Assembly (NCBI RefSeq): GCF_005938675.2
Contig: NZ_VCCH02000027.1
Location: forward strand, 1-64,000
From: Mycobacterium sp. KBS0706
Lineage (GTDB): Bacteria > Pseudomonadota > Alphaproteobacteria > DSM-16000 > Inquilinaceae
DNA: 64,000 bases
Reading direction: 5' to 3'
Shown in pieces: positions 34,977 through 44,712 of the stretch (positions are counted from its first letter, which is position 1; each line of letters begins with the position of its first letter). The position numbers and the translations under genes were made by a program. The notes beneath the pieces were generated by a model. That model was not told the DNA's origin. It did not search any database and was given only the letters and a program-made list of their open reading frames with translations.

Positions 34977-36065
34977 ATGATCGAGTTCGGCGTCGATGCG
35001 GTGCAGGTCGTGTTCAACCCGGCGGGGGGGCATCTGCACGATGTCGTGATGCGCTGGAACGGGCGGGAGATCCGGCCGCTGCACCGGGCGCCCTGGATCG
35101 ATAGCGGCGAGACGCTGCAGGAGGAGATCCCGCTCGGCCTGCGCAACCTGGCCGGCGATTTCTTCTGCGCTCCCTTCGCCGACAGCGACCTGGACGGCGC
35201 CCCCGGCCATGGCTGGACCGCCAACGGCCATTGGGACCTCGACGGCATCGACGAGAACGCCGGCGGCGTCACCGCGCGCTTCACCCTGCAGGAAAAAGTC
35301 TTCGGCGCCACCGTGCGCAAGGTGGTGACGCTGCGCCGGGGCCAGCCGATCGTCTATCAGCGCCATGTCTTCGAGGGCGGGGCCGGGGCGCTGCCGATGG
35401 CGCATCACGCCATGATCCGGGCGCCCGGCGGGGCGGCGCTCAGCTTCTCGCCCAAGGCCTTCGGCACCACCCCGCCGACGCCGGTCGAACCCGATGCCGC
35501 GCGCGGGCGCTCGGTGCTGGCCTATCCTCAACGCATCGCCGGGCTCGAAGCCGTGCGCTTGGCCGATGGCCGGACCGTCGACGCCTCGCGCTATCCCTTC
35601 GCCGACAGCCATGAGGACATCGTGCTGCTGGCCGAGGCGCCGGGCACGCCGCTCGGCTGGTCGGCGGCGCTGGCGGCCCGCGAGGGTTTCCTGTTCTTCG
35701 GCCTGAAGGACCCGCGGCGGCTGCCCTTCACCATGCTGTGGATGAGCAATGGCGGCCGCGACTACCCGCCTTTCTCCGGCCGGCACCGCCATGTGCTGGG
35801 GATCGAGGAGGGCTGCATGTACCTGCATCTCGGCCACCGCGCCTCGATGCAACCGAACCCGCTGACCGCCGAGGGCTATCCGACCGCGATCGCGCTGGAC
35901 CCGGCGGGCCGGGTCGAGATCGCCTACGCCTTCGGGGCGGTGCCGGCCGAGCCGGGCTGGGACCGGGTCGAGGCAATCGCTCACGGCCCGGCTGGCCTCG
36001 ACCTCCGCATCGCCGGCGGCCCGGCCGTGACGCTGCCCTTCGAGGCGGGGCGGATCGGGCTGTAG
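34977..36065 (+). CDS. Galactose-mutarotase-fold-like protein, function unknown
   Basis: A 362-residue protein weakly resembling aldose 1-epimerases. The N-terminus GGHLHDVVMRWNGREIRPLHRAPW and the central HHAMIRAPGGAALSFSPKAFG have the spacing of mutarotase-like beta-sandwich proteins, and HRHVLGIEEGCMYLHLGHR could hold acidic/histidine active-site residues. The assignment rests on general pattern only. ATG 34977 follows GTGAGGGCG. The glycerate kinase gene is 109 bp downstream on the same strand, hinting at sugar-acid metabolism. Confidence 0.6.
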   Translation: MIEFGVDAVQVVFNPAGGHLHDVVMRWNGREIRPLHRAPWIDSGETLQEEIPLGLRNLAGDFFCAPFADSDLDGAPGHGWTANGHWDLDGIDENAGGVTARFTLQEKVFGATVRKVVTLRRGQPIVYQRHVFEGGAGALPMAHHAMIRAPGGAALSFSPKAFGTTPPTPVEPDAARGRSVLAYPQRIAGLEAVRLADGRTVDASRYPFADSHEDIVLLAEAPGTPLGWSAALAAREGFLFFGLKDPRRLPFTMLWMSNGGRDYPPFSGRHRHVLGIEEGCMYLHLGHRASMQPNPLTAEGYPTAIALDPAGRVEIAYAFGAVPAEPGWDRVEAIAHGPAGLDLRIAGGPAVTLPFEAGRIGL

Positions 36066-36174
36066 TTTTCTCGCAGGGTGGAACGGCCCCTACCGCCCGC
36101 TTGCGATTCGCGCTTGAACCGCGGCCGGTCCTCGCCTTCGATGGCCGGGCCGATGTCGTAGGGAAACTGCATCC

Positions 36175-37419
36175 ATGTCCGCGTCCGATCGCGCCGTCCT
36201 CGAGGCCCTGTTCCAGGCTGCGCTCAGCGCCGCCTATCCGGAGACGCGGATGCAGCACCTGCTGCCCCAGCCGCCGAAGGGCCGCACCATCGTGCTCGGC
36301 GCCGGCAAGGGCGCGGCGCGGATGGCCCGGGCCTTCGAGACACTGTGGCCGCATCCCTGCGAGGGACTGGTCGTCACCCGCTACGGCCACGGCACGCCGA
36401 CCGATCGGATCGAGGTGGTCGAGGCCGCCCATCCGGTGCCGGACGCCGCCGGCCGCGCAGCCGCCCAGCGCATCCTCGACCTCGCCCGCGCCGCTGGGCC
36501 TGACGACCTAGTGGTGTGCCTGGTCTCGGGCGGCGCCTCGGCCCTGCTGTCGCTGCCGGCCGAAGGGCTGACCCTTCAGGACAAGCAGGCGGTGAACAAG
36601 GCGCTGCTGCGCTCCGGTGCGCCGATCCAGGAGATGAACGCGGTGCGCAAGGCGATGTCCGCGATCAAGGGCGGGCGCCTGGCCGCGGCCGCGGCGCCGG
36701 CCCGGGTCGTCACCTATCTGATCTCCGATGTGCCGGGCGACGAGCCGGGCGTGATCGGCTCCGGCCCCACCGTCGCCGGCGGCGCCGACCCGGAGACGGC
36801 GCTGGCGATCCTGCGGCGCTACGAGATCGCGGTGCCGGAGGCCGTTGAGCGGGCGATCCGCGCCAACACCGCGCCGGCCGCGCTGCCGGAAGCCGATCTG
36901 CACATGCTGGCGACGCCGCAGATGGCGCTGGAGGCGGCGGCGGCGAAGGCGCGGGAGCTGGGCCTGGCGCCGGTGATCCTGGGCGACGCGCTGGAGGGCG
37001 AGGCGCGCGAGGTCGGCCGCGTCCTGGCCGGCATCGCCGAGCAGGCGCTGCGGCACGGCCAGCCGGCGGCGCGGCCCTGCGTGCTGCTGTCCGGCGGCGA
37101 GACCACGGTGACGGTGAAGGGGCAGGGTCGGGGCGGCCGCAATGTCGAGTTCCTGCTGGCCCTGGCGATCCAGCTGCAGGGCCGGCCCGGCATCGCCGCC
37201 ATCGCCTGCGACACCGACGGCATCGACGGGTCGGAGGACAATGCCGGCGCCTGGGCCGACGCCGAGACGCTGGCGCAGGGCAAGGCGCAGGGGCTGGTGG
37301 CGACCGACTACCTGGCCAACAACGACGCCTACAACTATTTCGCGGCGCTCGACCGGCTAGTGGTGACCGGGCCGACCCTGACCAACGTCAACGACTTCCG
37401 CGCCATCCTGGTGCGGTAG
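36175..37419 (+). CDS. Glycerate 2-kinase, MOFRL family (GckA/TtuD type)
   Basis: A 414-residue cytoplasmic kinase of the DUF4147/MOFRL type that makes 2-phosphoglycerate from glycerate; older annotations call it hydroxypyruvate reductase TtuD. The N-terminal domain has VLGAGKGAARMA and CLVSGGASALLSLPAEGL. The C-terminal MOFRL domain has LSGGETTVTVKGQGRGGRN, DTDGIDGSEDNAGA, and the terminal TNVNDFRAIL. Length is normal. It would feed glyoxylate- or tartrate-derived carbon into glycolysis. Confidence 0.9.
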   Translation: MSASDRAVLEALFQAALSAAYPETRMQHLLPQPPKGRTIVLGAGKGAARMARAFETLWPHPCEGLVVTRYGHGTPTDRIEVVEAAHPVPDAAGRAAAQRILDLARAAGPDDLVVCLVSGGASALLSLPAEGLTLQDKQAVNKALLRSGAPIQEMNAVRKAMSAIKGGRLAAAAAPARVVTYLISDVPGDEPGVIGSGPTVAGGADPETALAILRRYEIAVPEAVERAIRANTAPAALPEADLHMLATPQMALEAAAAKARELGLAPVILGDALEGEAREVGRVLAGIAEQALRHGQPAARPCVLLSGGETTVTVKGQGRGGRNVEFLLALAIQLQGRPGIAAIACDTDGIDGSEDNAGAWADAETLAQGKAQGLVATDYLANNDAYNYFAALDRLVVTGPTLTNVNDFRAILVR

Positions 37420-37595
37420 CGCCGGCGGGCCGCCCGGCCGAAACGAAACTGCAATCGATTGCTGGAAACCGAGGCCGCGTGTACAAAGCACATGGCTCGG
37501 GGGGATAGTATTTATTTGTATTTTTATTTCAACGACAGAAGAAGATTCGGAAAGCCGGGCCGTCTTCTTCGTCGATTTCAGGGGGGATTCATGTC

Positions 37596-40457
37596 ATGAC
37601 GCGAGTTACGGTCGGCACCGGCAATATCGAAGCCAATGCCAGGACCCAGAGCGTGGCGGCCTCGGGGGACGGCCGCTATGTCGTGTTCGACAGCTATGCG
37701 ACCAACCTGGTCGCCGGCGACACCAACGGCGTACCGGACGTCTTCCTGCGCGACACCCTGACCGGCACGACGACGCGGATCTCGGTGGACACCACCGGCG
37801 GCAACACCAACGGCCAGTCGACGTTGCCGACGATCTCGGATGATGGGCGCTACGTCATCTTCCACAGCCAGGCGAACGACATCGTCGACGGCGACACCAA
37901 CGGCGTCACGGACGTCTTCGTACGGGATGTCCAGACCGGCACCACCACCCTCGTGTCGGTCCCCGCCGGGGGAGGGCTGGGCGATTCGCATTCCGGCAAT
38001 GCCGATCTCTCGGCCAACGGGCGCTACATCGTGTTCAACAGCACTGCCACCAACATGGTCGCCGGGGACACCAACGGCCAGGTGGACGTCTTCATCCGCG
38101 ACCTGCAGACCGGGACCACGACCCGAATCTCCGTCGGCGACGACGAAGCCCAGGGCAACTTCATGTCGACCAATGGCCGGGTCTCCGATGACGGCCAGCG
38201 CGTGGCTTTCTACAGCGAATCCAACAATCTCGTCGCCGGCGACACCAACAGCAACCCCGACATCTTCGTCCGCGACCTCGCAGCCGGAACCACCGAGCGC
38301 GTCACTGTCGCCACGGACGGCACCCAGGCGAACGACTATTCGGACCAGGCCGCGATCTCCGGCAATGGCCGCTACGTCGTGTTCCAGAGCGCTGCGACCA
38401 ATCTGGTGGCGGACGACACCAACGGGGAGGTCGACGTCTTCCTGCGCGACCTGCAGACCGACACCACGGTCCGCGTCTCCACCTCCGGCGCCGGGGTCCA
38501 GGGCGATGCGGCGTCCGTCAACGCCGACATCTCGTCCGACGGCCGCTACGTCGTGTTCGTGAGCAAGGCGTCGAACCTGGTGGCGGGCGATGACGCCTCC
38601 TCATACGACGTCTTCGTCAAGGACATGCAGACCGGCGCGGTGACTCGCCTCTCCGTGGCGCCCGACGGTTCGGTGGCCAATGGCGACTCCGCCCAGCCGA
38701 GGATCTCATCCGACGGCAGCACGGTCGTGTTCCGCTCCTTCGCGACCAATCTGGACATCGGCCCGGATACGAACAGCAATATCGACGGGTTCCAGGTCTC
38801 GCTCCGCGCCACGGCCGGGGCCAACCACAGGATCGGCTCCGACGGCAACGACACGCTCGACGGTCTGGCGGGCAGCGATATCCTCACCGGGGCCGCCGGT
38901 GATGACGCGCTGGCCGGCGGCGCCGGGGCGGACCGGCTGTATGGCGGGGACGGTTCCGACACGGCGGATTACTCGGGCTCGGCCGCGGGTGTGCTGGTGA
39001 GCCTGAAGAGCGGCGCCGCCACCGGGGGCGACGCCCAGGGCGACACGCTGATCTCGATCGAGAACGTGACCGGTTCGGCCTTCGCGGACCAGCTGTATGG
39101 CGACGCCGGCGCCAATCGGCTGACCGGCGGGGCGGGCAACGATACGCTCTGGGGCGGGGCCGGTGCCGATAGCCTGGATGGCGGCGCCGGTTCGGACAAC
39201 GCCGGCTACCAGTACTCCGCCAAGGCGGTGACGGTCGACCTGCTGGCCGGCACCGGCACGGGCGGCGACGCCGAGGGCGACACGCTGATCGGCATCGAGC
39301 ACCTGTACGGGTCGGCCTTCGACGACCACCTGACCGGCAACAGTGTCGGCAATACCCTCCGCGGCGATTTCGGCAACGACACGCTCGTCGGCAATGGCGG
39401 CGCGGACACGCTGATCGGGGAGGCCGGCAACGACACCCTCGACGGCGGCGACGGCAACGACTCGCTCGTCGGTCTCGACGGGGCCGACACCATCCATGGC
39501 GGCAACGACAATGACGGTGTCGACGGCGGCGACGGGAACGACATCGTCTTCGGCGAGGCCGGCGTCGACAGCCTCGGCGGCAACACCGGCGACGACCAGC
39601 TCGACGGCGGCGACGGCAACGATTTTCTCGACGGCGGCGCCGGGGCCGACATGCTGGCCGGCGGGGCCGGCGACGATACGGCGAGCTATACCGGCTCAGC
39701 TGCCGGGGTGACGGTGAACCTCGCCACGGGCCTGGCCGCGGGCGGCGACGCCCAGGGCGACACCTTCAGCAGCGTCGAGCTGCTGTCCGGCTCGGCCTTT
39801 GCCGACAAGCTGACCGGGGACGCCGGCGCCAACAGCCTGTCGGGACAGGATGGCGACGACATCCTCGTCGGCGGCGCCGGCGCCGACACGCTGAAAGGCG
39901 GCAACGGCATCGACACGGCGAGCTATGCGGGCTCCGCCGCCGGGGTGACGATCAACCTGGCCACCGGCGCGGTCTCGGGCGGCGACGCCGCGGGCGATAC
40001 GTTCAACAGCATCGAGCAGGTGCTGGGCTCGAACCAGGGCGACCAGCTGACCGGCGATGCCGGGGCCAACGCCCTGTGGGGCGGCAATGGCGACGATGTG
40101 ATCACCGGCGGCGCCGGCGCCGATACCCTGAAGGGCGGCGCCGGCAATGACAGCTTCGTCTATGCCAGCACGGCCGACAGCACCGTGGCGGCGGCCGGCC
40201 GGGACACGATCAACGATTTCACCACCGGCGACAGGATCGACCTGTCGGCGATCGACGCCAATGGCGCCGGGTCGGGCGACACCGCCTTCAGCTTCGGCAC
40301 CGGCGGCTTCACCGGCGCGGCCGGAGAGCTGCGGGTGGTGGATTTCGGCACCGGCTACCAGGGCGTCTATCTCGACACCGATGGCGACAAGAACCCTGAC
40401 TCGATCATCGTCGTCCTGTCTGACCATGCCCTGATCGAGGCGGATTTCGTGCTCTGA
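37596..40457 (+). CDS. RTX protein with N-terminal seven-repeat beta-propeller-like domain (paralogue 1)
   Basis: A 953-residue, probably secreted protein. Residues 1-405 hold seven repeats of about 57 residues, each with a variant of DGRYVVFxSxATNLVAGDTNGxxDVFxRDxxTGTTT; seven such TolB/PD40-like units would close a seven-bladed propeller. Each repeat carries a D-x-N-G-x-x-D loop resembling a calcium-binding loop. Residues 410-930 hold RTX nonapeptides (GGxGxDxLxGG), ending in a serralysin-like segment with NDSFVYAS and INDFTTGDRIDLSAID. No N-terminal signal exists, and the tail ends DHALIEADFVL, as in type I secretion substrates. No secretion genes are nearby. A paralogue follows. Function may be adhesion or surface binding. 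Confidence 0.83.
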   Translation: MTRVTVGTGNIEANARTQSVAASGDGRYVVFDSYATNLVAGDTNGVPDVFLRDTLTGTTTRISVDTTGGNTNGQSTLPTISDDGRYVIFHSQANDIVDGDTNGVTDVFVRDVQTGTTTLVSVPAGGGLGDSHSGNADLSANGRYIVFNSTATNMVAGDTNGQVDVFIRDLQTGTTTRISVGDDEAQGNFMSTNGRVSDDGQRVAFYSESNNLVAGDTNSNPDIFVRDLAAGTTERVTVATDGTQANDYSDQAAISGNGRYVVFQSAATNLVADDTNGEVDVFLRDLQTDTTVRVSTSGAGVQGDAASVNADISSDGRYVVFVSKASNLVAGDDASSYDVFVKDMQTGAVTRLSVAPDGSVANGDSAQPRISSDGSTVVFRSFATNLDIGPDTNSNIDGFQVSLRATAGANHRIGSDGNDTLDGLAGSDILTGAAGDDALAGGAGADRLYGGDGSDTADYSGSAAGVLVSLKSGAATGGDAQGDTLISIENVTGSAFADQLYGDAGANRLTGGAGNDTLWGGAGADSLDGGAGSDNAGYQYSAKAVTVDLLAGTGTGGDAEGDTLIGIEHLYGSAFDDHLTGNSVGNTLRGDFGNDTLVGNGGADTLIGEAGNDTLDGGDGNDSLVGLDGADTIHGGNDNDGVDGGDGNDIVFGEAGVDSLGGNTGDDQLDGGDGNDFLDGGAGADMLAGGAGDDTASYTGSAAGVTVNLATGLAAGGDAQGDTFSSVELLSGSAFADKLTGDAGANSLSGQDGDDILVGGAGADTLKGGNGIDTASYAGSAAGVTINLATGAVSGGDAAGDTFNSIEQVLGSNQGDQLTGDAGANALWGGNGDDVITGGAGADTLKGGAGNDSFVYASTADSTVAAAGRDTINDFTTGDRIDLSAIDANGAGSGDTAFSFGTGGFTGAAGELRVVDFGTGYQGVYLDTDGDKNPDSIIVVLSDHALIEADFVL

Positions 40458-40489
40458 TCCCGCCCGGCCGGAAGGGGTAAAATCCGCGG

Positions 40490-40512
40490 GAGGCGCAGCC
40501 CGGCTGCGCCTC
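40490..40512 (+). terminator. Hairpin terminator after the first RTX gene
   Basis: A stem of nine bp, GAGGCGCAG / CTGCGCCTC, with a 5-base loop, lies 33 bp past the stop. The T tract is minimal. Confidence 0.6.
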
Positions 40513-40626
40513 TTCGCCGGCCGCCATCACCGGATATGTCGGCTTTGAGACAAGTGCCGCACGATTGCCGAACTGGGCCGGGGCGTGTAGAACCCTGGGA
40601 TCCAGCGTGTGAACCCACGTCCATTA

Positions 40627-40652
40627 TTCGTATAACTGCCGTTCGTATAACT
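40627..40652. promoter_or_regulatory. Direct repeats upstream of the second RTX gene
   Basis: TTCGTATAACT occurs twice (40627-40637 and 40642-40652) at a 15-bp period, about 85-110 bp upstream of the start codon in an AT-rich stretch. It may be a response-regulator-type tandem site or part of the promoter. No copy is seen upstream of the first RTX gene. Confidence 0.4.
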
Positions 40653-40735
40653 CTGTTTTCCTTCTGAATTTCCCGGTGGCGTTTTTCCCGGCAAGGGCCG
40701 TCATCGCCAGCAGAATCGATGGGGAGGCTTTTCAT

Positions 40736-43387
40736 ATGACCGTCAATGCCAGCTCGCTCACCCGGATCTCTGTCGACACCGGCGGCACCAGCGCCAACAA
40801 CGTCGCCACCGGCGGCGTGATGTCGGCCGATGGCCGCTACGTCGTGTTCCAGAGCACCGCGACCAACCTGGTCGGCGGCGACGTCAACGGCTTCTTCGAC
40901 GTCTTCCTGCGCGACACGGTGACCGGCACCACCACGCTGCTCTCGACCGCGACCGGCGGCACGCAGGGCAACAACGTCTCCAGTGTGGCCGCGATCACCG
41001 ATGACGGCCGCTACGTGTTCTTCAACAGCACCGCGACCAACCTGGTCGGCGGCGACACCAACGCCGTTCTCGACGTGTTCATGCGCGACACGCAGACGGG
41101 CGTCACCACCCGGGTCTCGACCGCGTCGGACGGCAGCCAGGCCAACGGCGCCAGCCAGAATGTCGACGTCACCGGCAACGGCGCCTTCATCGGCTTCCAG
41201 AGCACTGCGACCAACCTGGTCGGCGCCGACAGCAACGGCTTCAGCGACGTCTTCGTCAAGAACCTGTCGACCGGTGCCGTCACCCGCGTCTCGGTCGCGG
41301 ATGACGAGTCGCAGGCGAACGGCAACTCCCTGGTGGCCCGCCTGTCCGACGACGGCAACCGGGTGTCCTTCGTCAGCACCGCCAGCAACCTGACGGCGAA
41401 TGACAGCAACGGCGCCGTCACCGACATCTTCGTCCGCGACATCGCTGCCGGCACCACTGTTCTCGCCTCGGTCGCCATCGGCGGCGGGTCGGGTGACGCC
41501 GGCTCCTCCGGCGCCTCGATCTCGGGCAACGGCCGCTACGTCGTGTTCCAGAGCGACGCGACCAACCTGGTCGCCGGCGACAGCAACGGCGCCACCGACA
41601 TCTTCGTCCGCGACCTGCAGACCAACACGACCACCCGCGTCTCCACCGCCACCGACGGCAGCCAGAGCAACGATCTCTCGGGCCAGGCGGTGATCTCGGC
41701 CGACGGGCGCTACGTCGTCTTCTTCAGCCTCGCCAGCAACCTGGTGCAGGGCGACACCAACGGCCTCCGTGACATCTTCCTGAAGGACATGGTGACCGGG
41801 AATGTGACGCGCCTGTCCGTCGCCGCCGACGGGTCGGAGCTGAACGACCTGTCGAACACGCCCTCGATCTCGGCCGACGGCCACTACGTCACCTTCCAGA
41901 CGCAGGCGACCGACACCGGCGTGGGCGCCGAAGGCAACGGCACCGGCTTCGACGTGTTCCGGGTCTCGCTGGTGGCCGGGGCCGGGGCGGACCGGATGAT
42001 CGGCTCGGACGGCAACGACACCATCGACGGGCTGGCCGGCGACGACATCCTCCTCGGCGGCTTCGGCAACGACGTGCTCACCGGGGGCGCCGGGGCGGAC
42101 CAGATCTCCGGCGCCGCCGGCACCGACACGGCGGACTATTCGGGCTCCGCGGCCGGGGTCACGGTCGATCTGGTGCTCGGCACCGGTGTCGGCGGCGACG
42201 CCCAGGGCGACACGCTCAGCGGCATCGAGAACCTCACCGGCTCTGCCCAGGCCGACCATCTCTACGGCGACGCCGGTGCCAACACGCTGACCGGCGGCGA
42301 CGGCGACGACACGCTCCGCGGCGGCGCCGGGGCCGATGTCATCGCCGGCGGCAACGGCTCGGACTACGCCAACTATCAGGGCTCGACGGCGGGGGTGTCG
42401 GTCAACCTGCTGACCGGCGCCGTCTCCGGCGGCGACGCCGCGGGCGACACGCTGACCAGCATCGAGAACCTGTACGGGTCGAGCTTCGACGACCAGCTCA
42501 CCGGCAACAACGCCCGCAACATCATCGGCGGCGAGCTCGGCAATGACACGCTCGTCGGCAATGGCGGCGACGACGCGCTCTCCGGCGAAGCCGGCAACGA
42601 CAATCTCAGCGGCGGCGACGGCAACGACCGCCTCGTCGGCGGCGCCGGGATCGACACCATCCATGGCGGCAACAACGATGATTCGGTCGACGCTGGCAGC
42701 GAGAACGACCAGGTCTTCGGCGAGGCCGGGAACGACGTGCTCTATGGCGGCACCGGCAACGACCAGCTCGACGGCGGCGACGGCAACGACCAGCTCGAGG
42801 GCGCGGCCGGGGCCGACACGCTGATCGGCGGGAACGGCGTCGACACGGCCAGCTATGCCGGCTCGGCCGCCGGGGTAACGGTCAACCTGGGCACCGGCGC
42901 GGCCTCCGGCGGCGACGCCGCGGGCGACACGTTCAGCAGCATCGAGCAGGTGCTGGGCTCGGCGCAGGCCGACACGCTGACCGGTGACGGCAACGCCAAC
43001 ACGCTGTGGGGCATGGGCGGCGACGACGTGCTCACCGGGGGCGGCGGCGGCGACCTGCTGAAGGGTGGCGCCGGCAACGACAGCTTCGTCTACACCGCCT
43101 TGTCCGACAGCACGGTCTCGGGTGCCGGCAAGGACACCATCGCCGACTTCACCACCGGCGATAAGATCGACCTGTCGCTGATCGACGCCGACGGCAATTC
43201 GGGCAATGGCGATACCGCCTTCACCTTCGGCACCGGCGCCTTCACCGGCACGGCCGGGGAGCTGCGGGTGGTGACGGCCGGGGCGATCCAGGTGGTCTAT
43301 GTCGATGCGACCGGCGACAAGCAGCCAGACTTCGCCATCAACGTGATCTCCGACCACGCCCTCACCGCGTCGGATTTCTTGCTCTGA
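40736..43387 (+). CDS. RTX protein with N-terminal seven-repeat beta-propeller-like domain (paralogue 2)
   Basis: An 883-residue paralogue of the preceding gene. Seven propeller-type repeats occupy residues 1-410 (for example ADGRYVVFQSTATNL, DDGRYVFFNSTATNL, GNGRYVVFQSDATNL). RTX repeats occupy 414-860, with serralysin-like NDSFVYTALSDSTV and IADFTTGDKIDLSLID near the end. It lacks an N-terminal signal and ends DHALTASDFLL, nearly the same tail as its neighbour. ATG 40736 follows GGGGAGG. It has its own upstream region with direct repeats and is separated from paralogue 1 by a hairpin, so the two may be expressed differently. Type I secretion and calcium-dependent folding are inferred from the RTX family. 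Confidence 0.83.
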   Translation: MTVNASSLTRISVDTGGTSANNVATGGVMSADGRYVVFQSTATNLVGGDVNGFFDVFLRDTVTGTTTLLSTATGGTQGNNVSSVAAITDDGRYVFFNSTATNLVGGDTNAVLDVFMRDTQTGVTTRVSTASDGSQANGASQNVDVTGNGAFIGFQSTATNLVGADSNGFSDVFVKNLSTGAVTRVSVADDESQANGNSLVARLSDDGNRVSFVSTASNLTANDSNGAVTDIFVRDIAAGTTVLASVAIGGGSGDAGSSGASISGNGRYVVFQSDATNLVAGDSNGATDIFVRDLQTNTTTRVSTATDGSQSNDLSGQAVISADGRYVVFFSLASNLVQGDTNGLRDIFLKDMVTGNVTRLSVAADGSELNDLSNTPSISADGHYVTFQTQATDTGVGAEGNGTGFDVFRVSLVAGAGADRMIGSDGNDTIDGLAGDDILLGGFGNDVLTGGAGADQISGAAGTDTADYSGSAAGVTVDLVLGTGVGGDAQGDTLSGIENLTGSAQADHLYGDAGANTLTGGDGDDTLRGGAGADVIAGGNGSDYANYQGSTAGVSVNLLTGAVSGGDAAGDTLTSIENLYGSSFDDQLTGNNARNIIGGELGNDTLVGNGGDDALSGEAGNDNLSGGDGNDRLVGGAGIDTIHGGNNDDSVDAGSENDQVFGEAGNDVLYGGTGNDQLDGGDGNDQLEGAAGADTLIGGNGVDTASYAGSAAGVTVNLGTGAASGGDAAGDTFSSIEQVLGSAQADTLTGDGNANTLWGMGGDDVLTGGGGGDLLKGGAGNDSFVYTALSDSTVSGAGKDTIADFTTGDKIDLSLIDADGNSGNGDTAFTFGTGAFTGTAGELRVVTAGAIQVVYVDATGDKQPDFAINVISDHALTASDFLL

Positions 43388-43453
43388 GCCCCTCGGGAGG
43401 CGCCACCGGCTGAGCGGCGCCTTCCTCTCCATCATGGCCTGAGAGTGCCGCGG

Positions 43454-44221
43454 TCAGCCCCCCGGCGCATCCCCCAGGAACTCCGCGATCGCCGTGCCGA
43501 GCTCCGGCTTCGCCACCGCGCTCATATGGTTGCCGGGAATGGTGACGGAGCGGCCCAGCGGCAGGGCGGCGGCGAGATCCGTGGCCGAGCCGTTGTCGTC
43601 ATCCTCGGCGCCCGCCAGCACCAGGGTCGGCATTGCGATCTTCGCCAGCGCGTCGCGCGGCGTGTCGACCGAGGTGCCCAGTACCTGCAGCAGCGCCTCC
43701 GGATCGCCGCCGACGGTCTTCAGGAAGGCTTCGGCCAGCCATTCCGGCGTGCCGCGCTGGAAGCTGCCGAGATTGCTGAGGATATGGCGGAAATAGGCGT
43801 TGCGCCCACCGGCGCTGACGATGCCGTCGAGGCCCATCCCGGCCACGATCGCCCGCCCCGGCGCGGCGCCGCGCACCAGCATCCGCACCACTGTCCGCCC
43901 GCCCAGCGAATAGCCGCCGAGATCGTAGTCGGTCAAGCCGAGCTGCTCGACCAGCGCCAGACCGTCATCGGCCAGGATGTCGGGCGGATAGGCGGCGGGA
44001 TCGTGCGGCCTGGCGCTGTCGCCATGGCCGCGCAGGTCCGGCATGATCACGCGATAGCCCCGCGCCGCGATCGCCGCGGCATGGCCGTAGCGTAGCCAGT
44101 TGACCGTGGCGGTCGAGAAGAAGCCGTGGATCAGCACCAGCGGCCGGCCCTCGCCGAACTCGCGATAGGCGAGTTGGACGCCGTCGCGGCCGTGGAACGG
44201 ACGGGCTGGAAGATCGGTCAT
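43454..44221 (-). CDS. Alpha/beta hydrolase
   Basis: A 255-residue alpha/beta hydrolase. LVLIHGFFSTATVNW carries the oxyanion HG motif, DLRGHGDSARP follows, and YSLGGRTVVRML has the nucleophile elbow GYSLGG. The histidine near the end is in PGNHMSAV. ATG 44221 starts 4 bases after the stop of the GNAT gene, so the two are co-transcribed. The substrate is unknown; ester hydrolase or haloperoxidase-like activities are typical of the family. Confidence 0.83.
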   Translation of the reverse strand: MTDLPARPFHGRDGVQLAYREFGEGRPLVLIHGFFSTATVNWLRYGHAAAIAARGYRVIMPDLRGHGDSARPHDPAAYPPDILADDGLALVEQLGLTDYDLGGYSLGGRTVVRMLVRGAAPGRAIVAGMGLDGIVSAGGRNAYFRHILSNLGSFQRGTPEWLAEAFLKTVGGDPEALLQVLGTSVDTPRDALAKIAMPTLVLAGAEDDDNGSATDLAAALPLGRSVTIPGNHMSAVAKPELGTAIAEFLGDAPGG

Positions 44222-44225
44222 GATG

Positions 44226-44645
44226 TCAGCGCTCGCGCTTGTACGAGAAGGCATCGGTCAGCCGCGTCATCCCCGCGCGCTCGTAAAAGCCGACCGCATC
44301 CGGCACCGAGGCAAGGTACAGGCTCACCTGCGGCCCGAGCTGCCGGCGCGCCTCGTCCAGCAGTCCCTTGCCGACGCCGAGCCCCTGGGCCGAGGGCGAG
44401 ACGGCAAGGTCGGACAGGTAGCAGCACCAGACGGAGTCGGTGACGCCGCGCCCGACCCCGACCAGCGGCCGTCCGGGCCGGTCCAGCCGGGCGGTCACGA
44501 TCAGGGTGGCGCCGTCGATCATCGCCTGCAGCCGCGGTTCGTCGTCGACCGGGCGGATGCGGCCGAGACCGGACTCGACCAGCACGCGCCGGAACTCGGC
44601 GACGTCGAGGTCCTGCTCGCGACCGTAGAGGATGCGTTCGCTCAT
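44226..44645 (-). CDS. GNAT family N-acetyltransferase
   Basis: A 139-residue single-domain acetyltransferase. The acetyl-CoA-binding motif A is LAVSPSAQGLGVGKGLLDEA, followed by SVPDAVGFYERAGM near the C-terminus. Length is normal. The acceptor is unknown. It is the first gene of a two-gene unit with the alpha/beta hydrolase. Confidence 0.85.
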   Translation of the reverse strand: MSERILYGREQDLDVAEFRRVLVESGLGRIRPVDDEPRLQAMIDGATLIVTARLDRPGRPLVGVGRGVTDSVWCCYLSDLAVSPSAQGLGVGKGLLDEARRQLGPQVSLYLASVPDAVGFYERAGMTRLTDAFSYKRER

Positions 44646-44712
44646 GGCCGGGAGACTGCACCATCCCGGGCGGATTCGAAACGGATTCCGAGGCTTGCGA
44701 AAGCCCGAGCGG

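Noticed and set aside
40621..40652. loxP-like appearance of TTCGTATAACT repeats
   Set aside because: The repeats are direct, not inverted around an 8-bp spacer, and no recombinase is nearby.
38800..43300. Short near-identical DNA repeats that might be a CRISPR or satellite array
   Set aside because: They encode in-frame RTX nonapeptides; spacing follows codons, not spacer-repeat units.
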